19,157 nucleotides of DNA from Botryosphaeria dothidea (Eukaryota; Ascomycota; Dothideomycetes; Botryosphaeriales; Botryosphaeriaceae): positions 1 to 19,157 of the forward strand of contig WWBZ02000024.1 of the NCBI GenBank assembly GCA_011503125.2. Direction: 5' to 3'. How positions within the stretch are numbered: the stretch's first letter is position 1; each line of letters starts with the position of its first letter. Shown here piece after piece: positions 10,443 through 19,157 of this stretch. A model generated the notes under the pieces. It worked only from the letters and a program-made list of their open reading frames with translations, was not told the origin of the DNA and made no database searches. The position numbers and the translations under genes are program-made.

Positions 10443-12290
10443 TTATAGCTTCTTCAACTCCTCCTCAAGGAGCGCCATGACATCTTCCAGCCCCGCCATT
10501 CTCGCCTTATCAAGGGCCGTCCTGCCTTCCTTGTCCCTCCGCGAGACGTCCGCACCGTGTGCCAGCAGGACCTCGACCGCGCCAACGCACTCCCGATTCT
10601 CCAACGCCGCATGCAGGGCCCTCGTCCGCAGCGTTGACGTCTGCGCCAGTCTGGATCAAGGCCGCCAGGATCCTGCATCGAGATTCGGGCGTGCCCGCGA
10701 CGGCACGCGCCGCGACGAGAAGGAGAGGCCGCGCGGGCGCGTCCGGCAGGTGCGTCGGATCGGCGCCGTAGCGCAGGAGGCTCGCCACGACGTCGTCGTT
10801 CCGCCAGCAGACCACTTCCGCGAACCGGCGGGAGATGGAGCGAGCGTTGCCGAGCGCCGCGCCGTGCTGGTGCAGCGTTTCTGCCGCGCGGTAGAAGCGC
10901 GAGTTTATCGCGCCGGGGAGGGCCGTGGCTTGGACGCCGGAGGGGTAGAGCTCGGAGCAGTAGGTTGTTGGCTTTTGTGCGTTCGAGAGGGCGGAGGGGC
11001 TCATGAGGGGGAGGAGGCAGTCCAGTACTTCGCCGCGCGTGGTATCGGAGCAGGAGCAGGAGTGGTTTCTGTTGACGGCGAGGTGCAGGGGGAGGATGTT
11101 GTGTTCGGCAGACGCTTCGACGTCCGTGCCGTGCTGGACGAGGGAAGCGGCACACTTCTGGAAGGTGGAGATAGGCTGCGGCGTGTAACGGGCTCCGGCC
11201 CCCGCTGTTTCGGGAGTTGATGGGTGCACCGTGGGCGAGAAGCTTTCGCATGCCTTCGATGACTTGCTTCTCTGTGATGTGGGGGTTTGACCGGTCGGCG
11301 AAGAAGTGTAGTCAGTCCATCGTGGTTATGGTGCAATGAAGGGCTGGCTTTTGTTTGCCTTCGTACGCGTTGACGTCTATGCCGTGGATGGTAAACCAAT
11401 CGATGGCGTCAAAGCGACCTCTTGTCAAGGCGTATTGGAATGGCGTGAAACCGTGATAGTCGAGTTGATTGATATCCACACCGAGGGAAAGGAGCATATC
11501 CGCTATTTCGACCTGCTGCTCATATGAAAGTTTTGACCTCCAGATTAGATGTAATGGGCTCGTGTGTCCTCCTTTGACGGCACCCTGGCTTGGTTGTTGA
11601 AGTAAGCTTTTCAGCAGGGGGAAATTGCCCCTGGATGAAGCCAAATCGAGGGGGCTGAGCCCATTTTTGTCCCTGATAGACATGTCGGCACCACTCGGGA
11701 GAAGGAACTGAGGTATTCTGCAATCCTGGCAGAAGACCGCTGTGTGAAGTGGTGTTCGACGGTCTCTCTCTGACATGAGAGGTCCAAGTCCAGCGCCCCT
11801 CTCGACAAGAAGTTTCAACAACGCTAGCTGCTCCGACTGAATTGCCTCGTGAAGCAAACTGGCAGAGAGTTTCCCTCGCCTAATGCTCGATGAGCGGGCT
11901 AGGGGATCGTCTTTGCTCCGTTCCCTGAATGAGCTCTCCACCGGGATATCCGCCTGCTGTGGCGGCGCCCAGTTGTAAAAGTGCAGTAAGTCGTCCACAA
12001 TCCGGGAGTTTCCGACCTCCGCCGCTAAAAACAGCGGACTGTAGTCTCTCTCATCACGGGAAAGGCGCGTTGAGGCTGACTCACGCTTGGGAAGCGGGTA
12101 TTCAAGTAATAGCTCCACCATGTCTCTGTCGCCCTTGTAAGCCGCCCAGTGTATGGGTGCCCAATGGTCGTGGTCCTTGAGCGTAGTGTCTGCCCCAGAA
12201 TACAGAAGACGCTGAGCAGTCTGGAATTCGCCGTTGATCACAGCGCATACCAATGGAGACCGGCCTTGTCCAGTCCTGGCTGCTCCACAT
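10443..12290 (-). CDS. Ankyrin-repeat protein (with in-frame TGA and frame changes)
   Basis: Multiple ankyrin repeats read from the 12290 side to a TAA stop at 10443-10445: GRSPLVCAVINGEF...LLYSGADTTL, WAPIHWAAYKGDRDMVELL, TPLHTAVFCQDCRI, LSPLDLASSRGNFPLLKSLL, FTPFQYALTRGRFDAIDWF, RSPLHAAAYLHLPE, NILPLHLAVNRNHS, and a final LHAALENRECVGAVEVLLAHG followed by an acidic, leucine-rich helix ending KKL. Such arrays are protein-binding scaffolds; in fungi they are often lineage-specific and the partner cannot be predicted. The first clear repeat begins upstream of the ATG at 12253, so the true N-terminus is further 5'. An in-frame TGA (11312-11314) sits inside a repeat, and frame changes occur near 12290, 11161-11185 and 10618. 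Otherwise the frame is clean. Confidence 0.8.
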
Positions 12291-12301
12291 TTTCAGAATA
12301 G

Positions 12302-12693
12302 TGCTCTGTTCGTATGTCAGACTGTTCTCAGATTCAAATCATGCCAAGTGGTTTATACCATCCTCTTTGTCCTTCAGGTCAAAACTGGTTTCTGTCATGA
12401 TGGTTGAAAGACCTGCGCAATAGTACTGCACGCCAAGATTGCGGAACTTTGTGAATTGAAGATCAGTTTTTCTGGAACTCTTGCGAGAGGAAGAGGTCAG
12501 GGCAGTGTCGGGAAAAGTTTAGCGGGGGCAAAGTTGCTGCCTGCTCGATTCGCTGCAAATCAGCGAACGAGTTCGATGCCCTGTTTCCCTGGTGCATAAG
12601 CTTGGCAAAATACACTGGTTCTCTCGTCGATTTCCAATCCGAAGTACATGGATCGACATTGTATTTGGGTTGTGACTCCTGTTCGATCCTCAT
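12302..12693 (-). CDS. Possible 5' coding part of the ankyrin gene
   Basis: An open minus-strand frame starts at ATG 12693 and ends at a stop at 12463-12465. Homology-like text continues in the neighbouring frame (DLQFTKFRNLGVQYY, then LKDKEDGINHLA), meets a TGA at 12339-12341, and reaches LTYEQSTILKMW close to the first ankyrin repeat. The segment CPDLF...QKTDLQFTKF vaguely recalls the second half of an F-box-like helix pair; this is a weak inference. The composition (W, Y, F, acidic residues) looks coding, but no family is recognised and the exon structure is unresolved. Confidence 0.35.
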
Positions 12694-13772
12694 CTAGATG
12701 TACAGGGGGGATGCAGCCGATGGTTAGCGGCGACAGCCTCTAGCAAGCATGCCTTCGTAGGGAGTGGAAGCCTTCGTCCGGACGTGGGCGTATCGCATTT
12801 TTAGGAACAACCCCATTTGGACGAATACTTCCACTCCCTCTAAGACATACATATCTGACATGCTGTGGGAAAATTCCATTTGGCGCTAACCGTCGGCTGC
12901 GATACCCCTCTGTACGCCAGACTCGTTTTCGAAACCCTTGGACACGAGGGGCGTACGTCAGAGCGGACCAACGAGTGTTTTCTAAGGCGGATCGAAATTT
13001 GTTCGTAGGATGAATGTGCTTGCATCCAGGCACTCCATCAGTTTCCCGTTGTATGCTTGGCGAGCTTCATGCTACCTCATCTTCCGCGCTGCGCGTTGGT
13101 TATGGCCCGCCTCTTTACCGGATCTTTCGGTCAAAGTACAGTCCCCAAGATCCCGTGCGCCATTCCGGAACAGCGTATTTTTATGCATATCCTAAGGTTA
13201 GGTGGCAGTGTGGTAGATCAAACCTTCAAACCACTACTTGGCAGTAGCAAGACGCATGGCATACTGCTTTTCTCCCGTCAGATTCGGAAAGATGTTGCAA
13301 GTATCTGGGACTGCCCTCCGTCTGCTTTTTCGAGCAAAAGGAGTGTGATAGAATCGCGAGATGCAAAGTGAAAAGACAAGTGAAGTGCGGCAGTGTTAAG
13401 CAGGGGCGGGGCGGTGCAGATGAGAAATTTAAAGTCAGGCCGCCACGATACGGAGGTTCGGTTACGCGTTCCTGAAGGCGGTGCAATGTAGAGATTTTCG
13501 CAGCGTTGGGCGTCGTAGCAGTGGAGGCTTTGCTTCGCATAGGGCAGGGATGGAACGTGTTGTACGAGTACGGGCTACGGCTTCGGGCGCCACGCGGTGA
13601 CGTCCTCGCCAAGGCGCCGAATCCCCCAGAGCTGCTGCACCGTTTTAGGCTTCAACACCACACCCAACGCCCGCCACGAACACCCATATCCCTTCTTCCG
13701 TGATACCCCAGACCTCGCTGCTCTTCGACACCCCTCCACTTTCTTGTGACCGCACTCTGCGCTCCGGTCGCC
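12694..13772. other. Intergenic: ankyrin 5' side to HSE1 promoter
   Basis: About 1.1 kb between divergently transcribed genes. The first 220 bases are dominated by an inverted repeat. The rest shows only short open frames on both strands with no motifs. A TGACGTC, CRE/ATF-like motif, occurs at 13598-13604, about 170 bases before the HSE1 ATG, and could be a regulatory site, though a single occurrence is weak evidence. Confidence 0.5.
12700..12915. repeat. Imperfect nested inverted repeat (large hairpin)
   Basis: The outer arms are 12700-12729 and 12884-12915: they share GTACAG, then GCAGCCGAtGGTTAGCG against GCAGCCGAcGGTTAGCG after reversal, with a few gaps. The inner arms are 12760-12779 and 12819-12838: GGGAGTGGAAG-nn-TTCGTCC, matching at 18 of 20 positions. 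The inner loop is 39 bases. The arms between the two paired blocks differ in length (30 versus 45 bases) and pair poorly. The arrangement fits a decayed MITE or hairpin-forming element; no target-site duplication is obvious. Confidence 0.7.
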
Positions 13773-15242
13773 ATGTTCCGAGCACAGGCCAACCAGTTTC
13801 GACGACGTTGTCGGTAAGTTGTCGCGAGCATTCCGGCCGCCGCGGCGGTGGGGGGCGCGCCTCTGTCGCTGTGCCCGCCCATCAACTCTACGACAGCCGC
13901 CTTGCTAACGAACATGATCGCGCTCTGCAGTCAAAGCTACGGACGAGAATCTTACCAGCGAGAACTGGGAATACATACTCGTACGCCTTGCGACCCTGCG
14001 CCGCCGCCCATCCATTCACGCGTGACCGATTGCTAAGACCAACCACAGGATGTTTGCGACAAAGTCGGCTCCAGCGACAGCGGGTACGCCACTTCATAAA
14101 TCACATACCTGGTAACATCGGCTGACCGTGTTGTGGATTCATAGAGCAAAGGATGTCGTTGCTGCCTTGATTAAGCGCCTGGCGCATCGCAACGCCAATG
14201 TCCAGCTATATACACTCGAGGTTCGTCAGCCCTCAACGCTTATCCTACAGCCTACCTGCCATGCGCATCGAGATGCTGACGCGTAATCGCACCTACTGTA
14301 GCTGGCGAACGCCCTGTCGCAGAACTGCGGCCTTAAGATACACAAAGAGCTGGCTCGCGGAGCTTCACCGACGCTCTGCTACGCCTAGCAAATGACAGGA
14401 ATACGCATCAGCAGGTCAAGGCTAAGATTCTGGAGCGCATTGGGCGAGTGGTCCGAGATGTTCTCCAAGGACCCGGATCTAGGCATAATGGAGCAGGCTT
14501 ACATGAGGCTAAAGACGCAGAGTACGTGGCATCGACCCTGATCTGCTGCGTCACTTACTGATTTGGTATTCCCGCAGACCCCAACCTCCGTCCTCCATCG
14601 AAACCGCAAAAGACTCAGATCACGGATTCAGACCGCCAAAAGGAAGAAGAGGAGCTTCAAATGGCCCTGGCCTTGTCAATCAAGGAGAACGCTACCTCAC
14701 CATCGGCCGCCAAGTCCAACCAACCCCAAGCAAGCTCGACTCAAGCCACTACGCAGCAGCAAGAGCAACAACACCAGGCCATTGCTTCCGGAACGACAGC
14801 CGCTACCGTATCCCGCGTCCGTGCTCTCTACGACTTCACGCCCTCCGAGCCCGGCGAATTGGCTTTCCGCAAGGGTGATATCATCGCAGTTCTCGAGTCA
14901 GTTTACAAGGATTGGTGGAAGGGCTCTTTGCGTGGACAGACGGGCATTTTCCCTCTCAACTATGTTGAGAAGTTGCAGGATCCGACGAAGGAGGAGCTGG
15001 AGAGAGAGGCACAAATGGAGGCCGAGGTATTCGCGGAAATCAAGAACGTGGAGAAGTTGCTGGCTCTGCTGAGCACCAACTCGAGCGCGGATGCGAGAGA
15101 TAATGAGGAGATCACTTCGTTGTATCACAAGACGGTTGCGATACGGCCAAAGTTGATCGAGCTCATTGGGAAGTACTCGCAGAAGAAGGGTGAGTCTGGT
15201 TGTATTGTTCACGGAACTCCACAAAGGGATAAGCCAGCGTGA
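13773..15242 (+). CDS. HSE1: ESCRT-0 subunit Hse1 (VHS-UIM-SH3), lacking the usual C-terminal tail
   Basis: Hse1 forms ESCRT-0 with Vps27 on endosomes and binds ubiquitinated cargo for multivesicular-body sorting. Six exons are readable: 13773-13813, 13931-13980, 14049-14083, 14145-14220, 14302-14521 and 14578 onward, with GTAAGT, GTACGC, GTACGC, GTTCGT and GTACGT donors and AG acceptors. The VHS domain covers residues about 1-140 (MFRAQANQF, ATDENLTSENWEYIL, DVCDKVGSSDSG, KDVVAALIKRLAHRNANVQL, FTDALLRLANDRNTHQQVK). The UIM is at about 164-180 (EEEELQMALALSIKEN). The SH3 domain is at about 220-275 (ALYDFTPSEPGELAFRKGD...DWWKG...IFPLNYVEKL). A helical GAT-like region follows. One-base shifts are needed in exon 1 (near 13800) and twice in exon 5 (near 14353 and 14441). 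After SQKKG a GTGAGT donor (15190) marks where the family normally continues, but no matching exon follows. Unspliced, the frame stops at 15240-15242. Confidence 0.92.
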
Positions 15243-15857
15243 GGGGGAGAGAAGCAACCGAAATGCAAGATTATTGCATGTCTCAGCAGGGGTATTTTGG
15301 CCGTGAAGCTTTGCCGTAAAGCGGGAAACATGAAGGAGTGTGGTAAGGACAATATTTGGGCTTTGACCAGGATAGGCTTGACGTGGATGAATACCATAAG
15401 CCACTAGCTTACTGCTGTATAGTCAATATGAGTGCATCATAGTGCGCTTTTACTAGCGCACTTGTTGGAAAATTATTATGTCTACAGATTTTTGGGTACC
15501 GTGGTGCCCTTTTGAATGGTTGCTTGTGATTGGATAGGCTTTCCATGAAACAGCCTACTCGTCATACCATGATAAAATACTTGAGTTTAGATTGATACGG
15601 CGTTGATGAGCGCATTTGGTGGGACAACGCATGGCTGGAAAACGAGGCAGACACGAACATCAATGATCATGATATACAGCATAGCAACTTCGCCATCGTC
15701 TAGACGCACGAGAGTTTAAATGGTGATGAATCTGAGAACTACTGATTTTTATATCAAGGTTACGACCTATGAGCGCTGGTCTGAAATCAAGTAAAGCCAT
15801 AGTAATCTCGAAGTACTCTCATCAAGAGAAACCTCCGCCGCTTTTCCGTGCCCCGCG
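15243..15857. other. Intergenic downstream of HSE1, no gene seen
   Basis: About 600 bases of mixed, fairly AT-rich sequence. I searched all frames for the missing Hse1 tail and found nothing that resembles it. A short plus-strand open stretch after an AG near 15288 could be spliced on, but gives only about 40 unrecognised residues. It presumably contains the terminators of HSE1 and of the convergent minus-strand gene. Confidence 0.5.
15441..15462. repeat. Perfect short hairpin, 8-bp stem
   Basis: AGTGCGCT, a six-base loop TTTACT, then AGCGCACT: a perfect GC-containing stem in the 3' flank of HSE1. It may stabilise a transcript end, or be a chance palindrome. No T-run follows, and fungal polymerase II terminators are not of this type. 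Confidence 0.5.
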
Positions 15858-16471
15858 TCAAGATCTCCCGCATCTGAGTTGATATGCCATGTGCCCTTTC
15901 TTCCCATACTGCGCTATCCACAATGATCTCTGGAAGAACGACGCACCGAACCTACTCAGCTGGGGTGGTATCTCAAGGGCAGGACCCCACGGTCTCGGCG
16001 CAAGGATTTCCCCGAAGTGCTGACTGTGTCAGAGCGCTCGATGAGACGGTAGTCGTTCCACGTGAATTCGTGCTCGGATGGCTTTCCATCGTCCTGCGTC
16101 CTGTCCGTAGAGGTCATTTCGTATTCCCAATCCGCAAGGAGAAAGTTTGGAAAGGCTGCCCAGCCCAGGAATCGAGGTACTGCTTTTCCAAAACTCCAGT
16201 TGGCGATGGAGCATCTGGTATCGCCGCTGGACTCGTCGACCATGATGTAGAGGGGGCCAAAATGGGTGAGCACCATGACAGAAGCCTCGGGGTCAATGTC
16301 GGTGGGCCAGGGAAACGCTTCCAGGAGAATGGAGTACAAGTGGTGGACACCGATGATTGGAAATCTCTGGGGCTGCTGCGGGTGTTTTGAGGTCATCCAA
16401 GCGTAAGAATAAAGTGTGCAAGACGACACCAGACGAATGCAGTGGCGAAGTTGCCCTCCTGGGCCGGTCAT
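15858..16471 (-). CDS. Hypothetical protein, unrecognised
   Basis: The minus-strand frame from ATG 16471 runs 171 codons to a stop at 15956 and has a natural globular composition rich in Trp, Phe, Tyr and Pro: FPIIGVHHLYSILLEAFPWP, VMVLTHFGPLYIMVDE, WSFGKAVPRFLGWAAFPNF, FTWNDYRLIERSDTV. Near 16010 the neighbouring frame becomes equally plausible (HFGEILAPRPWGPALEI, then RFGASFFQRSLWIAQYGKK) and ends at TGA 15858-15860, so a frame change probably lies there and the protein would be about 205 residues. There is no signal peptide or clear membrane helix. It is divergent from the gene at 16771 and shares a 299-bp promoter region with it. I do not recognise a family. The overlapping plus-strand frame 15884-16390 is judged antisense. 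Confidence 0.5.
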
Positions 16472-16770
16472 GTAATTGGAGGAGTAGTGGAGGCAGGTGC
16501 GGGTGATTGCAAATGACCGCCAAACGGCAGGCGACGCTCCGCGCCTGCACGCAGCCCACCTGCCTACAAAGCGTCGCCCACGCGTGTACCTGCAGCCCTA
16601 CGCGCTTCGGCCCGCACTCTTGACCTTTCAACCATCCGCCTGCTGCATTTGTGCTTCGCGCTCTTGCTCCAACGCAGCGTGCGGCCGTACTCTTTCTTTC
16701 TTTAAAGCGTTCAGCCTCCGCGCCGACGGACCTCCATCATCCACCACCGCATCACCTCAAGTTCTTCAGC
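16472..16770. promoter_or_regulatory. Shared divergent promoter region
   Basis: 299 bases separate two divergent start codons. The side next to the plus-strand gene is pyrimidine-rich (CTCTTTCTTTCTTT near 16690-16703), as is common upstream of fungal start sites. No specific factor site is assigned. Confidence 0.4.
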
Positions 16771-17631
16771 ATGTCGGCCAACAACACTCCCAGCCGTGGC
16801 GGCAAGCGCATCCCCAAGGACGTCCCGCAGATGACCGAAGAGCAGAAGAAGGCCCTGTGCAAGGTTCGCGGTAAGCTCACCTCCACACTCACAGCTCGAA
16901 GCAGCCCCGACAGCCGTGACCAACACGCAGACTTAGACCTTTACAACGACCCTCGCAGCCTTGTCCAGATCTGGCGCGACGCCGGCGTCCCTTACCATGA
17001 CGACGAGATGCCGCCGCGCTTCGGGTCCTCGCTCTAACCATCGCCGCACCCTGACCGGAGGTAGTGTCGCCTCTGCTAGCTCTGGACGCTCCAACAATCG
17101 CAAGCCTTGGTCGCCACCGGCTCTCCTGCTCAGCGCAACCGCGTCCACGATGGTGGCTACTCCAACAACCCAACGGCTACACCAGCGGCTATCCGAACGG
17201 CTACGCCAACGGATATGCGAATGGCGCTTCGCCCTTCACCTCACCCGTTCAGCAGCATGTCAACCCTACCTCTCGCATGGGCCACCCCGGCAACCGCCTT
17301 CTTCATCCCCGATGACCAGGACACTCTCTTCAACGCTACCAAGGCCGCCAACGCTGATGCGTACAACACTAACGGCGCCATCGGAGTTGACATGGATTGG
17401 ACCGGGAACATGAACTACGGCATGGGTCTGGACGGCCACTTCTCTCCTCCGGCTCCCGGCAACCGCGGCATGCCCCCTCCTGGAGTTTTGGGTAACAGGC
17501 TCGAGAACATCTTCCGCAACAACGGCGAGGACCATAACCGCAGCGGCCACAAGCGCAACAACAGCCGCTTCGGCAGCAATAGCTCTTGGGCCAGCAACGG
17601 TTCGAACAACAACAATAACAACCGCCCATAA
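16771..17631 (+). CDS. Hypothetical low-complexity Asn/Gly/Tyr-rich protein
   Basis: The start at 16771 gives MSANNTPSRGGKRIPKDVP and an N-terminal acidic/basic segment. Exon 1 ends at 16870. A 60-bp intron (16871-16930, GTAAGC...CAG) leads to LDLYNDPRSLVQIWRDAGVP. The protein then becomes low complexity: RTLTGGSVASASSGRSNN, a PNGY-TSGY-PNGY-ANGY-ANG array (about 17172-17225), SRMGHPGNR, FFIPDDQDTLFNATKAANAD, and a Gly/Asn-rich C-terminus ending in a poly-Asn run and RP at 17631. Frame changes are required near 17020, 17100, 17170 and 17300. The composition suggests a disordered, possibly RNA-binding or condensate-type protein, but no domain supports a function. The intron is a multiple of three without a stop, so its retention would only add 20 residues. 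Confidence 0.6.
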
Positions 17632-19157
17632 GCAATTGTACGCCTTGTGCGTCAAGCTCGAAGGACTGTCCGGTGTCCCGGCTGTGTCAGGCTCAGCGGG
17701 TTTCTGCTTTTGTTCTCGGCACTACAAAACACACAGTGTTAGCGGTTTTACTGCTGATACGGCTTCTGCCTGTTCATTGGGAGAGGTAACAGCGGGGAAG
17801 ATTCAATTGGATGACGATACCCGGATTTTGCTATTTCGAGGGACAGACTTTGCGGGAAGGCTACACTTGCTGACGGATAATGAAATGTAGCTCAATTTGA
17901 GCTTCAGATAGTCTGGTGCTTGCGATACTGGTCAAGCTCCGAGGACATTCCGTAGCGATGTTCCAGCCGTATAAGTAATCTCATAACCAATTGCTTATCG
18001 TATGCCGTGTCTAACCGTGAACGTGATTGCCTGTGTCAATTATCAGCTCAAGCTGGGCCAGTCCTGAATGATCTATTGCACGTGAGCGGTAGATAGTCTT
18101 GCAAAACATTGGTGACATACCTTTGTGCGTGCGGATGGCCCAGAAGGTCACACGGACGCAAGACAACCTACAGTCACCGCAGCACTTCCTCCGTCTCAAT
18201 GCACGAGCACCACCCATCCATCATTTTCGTCGCGTCTGAAATAATACTGTTCTCACATGCTATCCAACAATCGAACAAATACGCAGCCCATAGGCGTGTT
18301 TGTTGGTAACTCTCAAGAAGCTTCCAAGGTGCGGAATGATTTCTTCCCACTCTCTTCTGACTTTATGCGTAACGAGACTACACACGATATGGATTACCTG
18401 CTCCTACGAGGGTAGAAGCGTCTCGCTGCTCCGGCCGGGATCAGACAGAGATTTCATGTGCACTCGCAGTAGGGATCACATCGGACCTGACGTGGGCAGT
18501 GTGAAGCCGGAATATCTGCTGGCGATCGATAAGACCTTGACTAAATGCAGGCGCTTCCCTGCACGAATTCGCCGAAGGAGCCGTTAAATGCCAAGCTGTG
18601 GGTAATGGGATTTAGCGGAATGGGTGAGGATGGCCCTGGACTTCGATGACCTGCACAAGACAACCGCTCTGGTCCGAGCAGACCCTTATGGCCCTGGTCC
18701 TTATGCCTGAGACAGGGTCTTCGAGCTTAGGGCTGGGGATATGACCGTGCAGAAGGAGATTTGGTTGGTGAGATGGGAATGCGAGAGGATTCCCGGGCAT
18801 TGCTGGCATCGGAATCTTGGATTCTCGACCGCGTTTTCAATAACGCTGTGGAGTCTTCGGATCCTGACGTGGCGCCATATATTGAATGTGACCAACTTCT
18901 CCGAAAAGAGGCCGTGCTGGATAAGACTGAATCGTGCTGAATATGGACGGATCGGTCCGATGAGAGGGACATTTGGTCAGTGAGTCTCTTCATCTGAAAC
19001 GATGGCTACAAATTCTCGATCGTGGTCCAGATAGAGTAAGGAATAAGGCCCATATTCCGCCGTCCGATCTTACTGAATAGAGAAGGAGACCTCCGCGAGA
19101 TCGACGTTTGCCGCCGCACGAAATCGTCATGCAAGACATAAACCCCGTTCGTTTTGC
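17632..19157. other. Terminal 1.5 kb, mostly without recognisable genes
   Basis: The first few hundred bases are the likely 3' region of the preceding gene. Open frames up to 95 codons occur on both strands without motifs. A CACGTG hexamer lies near 18079-18084. The only stretch with a coding feel is on the minus strand at 18612-18993. No tRNA A/B boxes or repeats were seen. Confidence 0.45.
18612..18993 (-). CDS. Possible fragment of a minus-strand coding sequence
   Basis: Two overlapping minus frames read as if they were one. A Ser-rich segment (SEDSTALLKTRSRIQDSD, ESSRIPISPTKSPS) ends at 18727. In the next frame PKLEDPVSGIRTRAIRV, then CSDQSGCLVQVIEVQGHPHP, continues to a TAA at 18612-18614. 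A single base shift near 18740 would join them. No family is recognised, and the upstream end would extend toward or past the window edge. It could equally be non-coding. Confidence 0.2.

Noticed and set aside
10390..11220. 276-codon plus-strand open frame
   Set aside because: Antisense to ankyrin repeats that are clearly recognisable on the minus strand.
11312..11314. Repeat-induced point mutation as the cause of the TGA
   Set aside because: A TGG-to-TGA change here would be at a CpC, not the preferred CpA, on the opposite strand, and the region is GC-rich without a C-to-T bias that I can see.
11341..11400. GTACGA as a possible intron donor that would remove the in-frame TGA of the ankyrin gene
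   Set aside because: Splicing from here to the CAG near 11275 would delete sequence that reads as part of an ankyrin repeat on both sides of the stop; continuous coding fits better.
12660..12700. GTTCGATCC, resembling a tRNA B box
   Set aside because: No A box or acceptor-stem pairing could be found upstream; not a tRNA.
15884..16390. 168-codon plus-strand open frame
   Set aside because: The opposite strand has a more natural composition with aromatic-rich segments and a better start. The plus frame is Gly/Val/Arg-rich, as expected of a shadow.
1..19157. A biosynthetic or defence gene cluster
   Set aside because: The neighbours are functionally unrelated housekeeping and regulatory genes on both strands; no polyketide synthase, peptide synthetase, transporter, NACHT or transposase domain was seen.

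Overview
The window looks like nuclear DNA of a filamentous ascomycete (Pezizomycotina; a Dothideomycete-like fungus is my best guess, from protein style only). Short 54-80 bp introns with GTAAGT, GTACGY or GTGAGT donors interrupt fungal-type genes. Gene spacing is about 0.5-1.5 kb, and coding DNA is GC-rich. I see no rRNA, tRNA, CRISPR or convincing intact transposon.

Layout: (1) 1-1226, no gene recognised. (2) 1227-3374 (+), a secreted, probably GPI-anchored phospholipase B. (3) 3988-5771 (+), DPH2, a diphthamide synthesis subunit. (4) 6271-9642 (+), a large F-box protein with several cysteine clusters. (5) 9643-10442, a convergent intergenic spacer with a 19-nt poly-G and microsatellites. 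(6) 10443-12290 (-), an ankyrin-repeat protein, with probable 5' coding sequence up to 12693. (7) 12700-12915, an imperfect inverted repeat. (8) 13773-15242 (+), HSE1, the ESCRT-0 subunit, with six exons and no usual C-terminal tail. (9) 15858-16471 (-), an unrecognised protein, divergent from (10) 16771-17631 (+), an Asn/Gly/Tyr-rich protein. (11) 17632-19157, largely empty, with one weak minus-strand coding trace.

The dominant oddity is that almost every recognisable gene is broken by single-base frame changes while conserved residues on both sides of each break are kept. In several cases the difference is one base in a short run, which points to indel errors in the underlying sequence more than to decay. 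A few oddities may survive correction: an in-frame TGA-CTA inside an ankyrin repeat (a known read-through context), the missing last HSE1 exon, and the nested inverted repeat.

The genes do not form a pathway or cluster. They are an ordinary mix of housekeeping (DPH2, HSE1), secreted (phospholipase B) and regulatory-type (F-box, ankyrin) genes. I found no convincing new multi-gene system.
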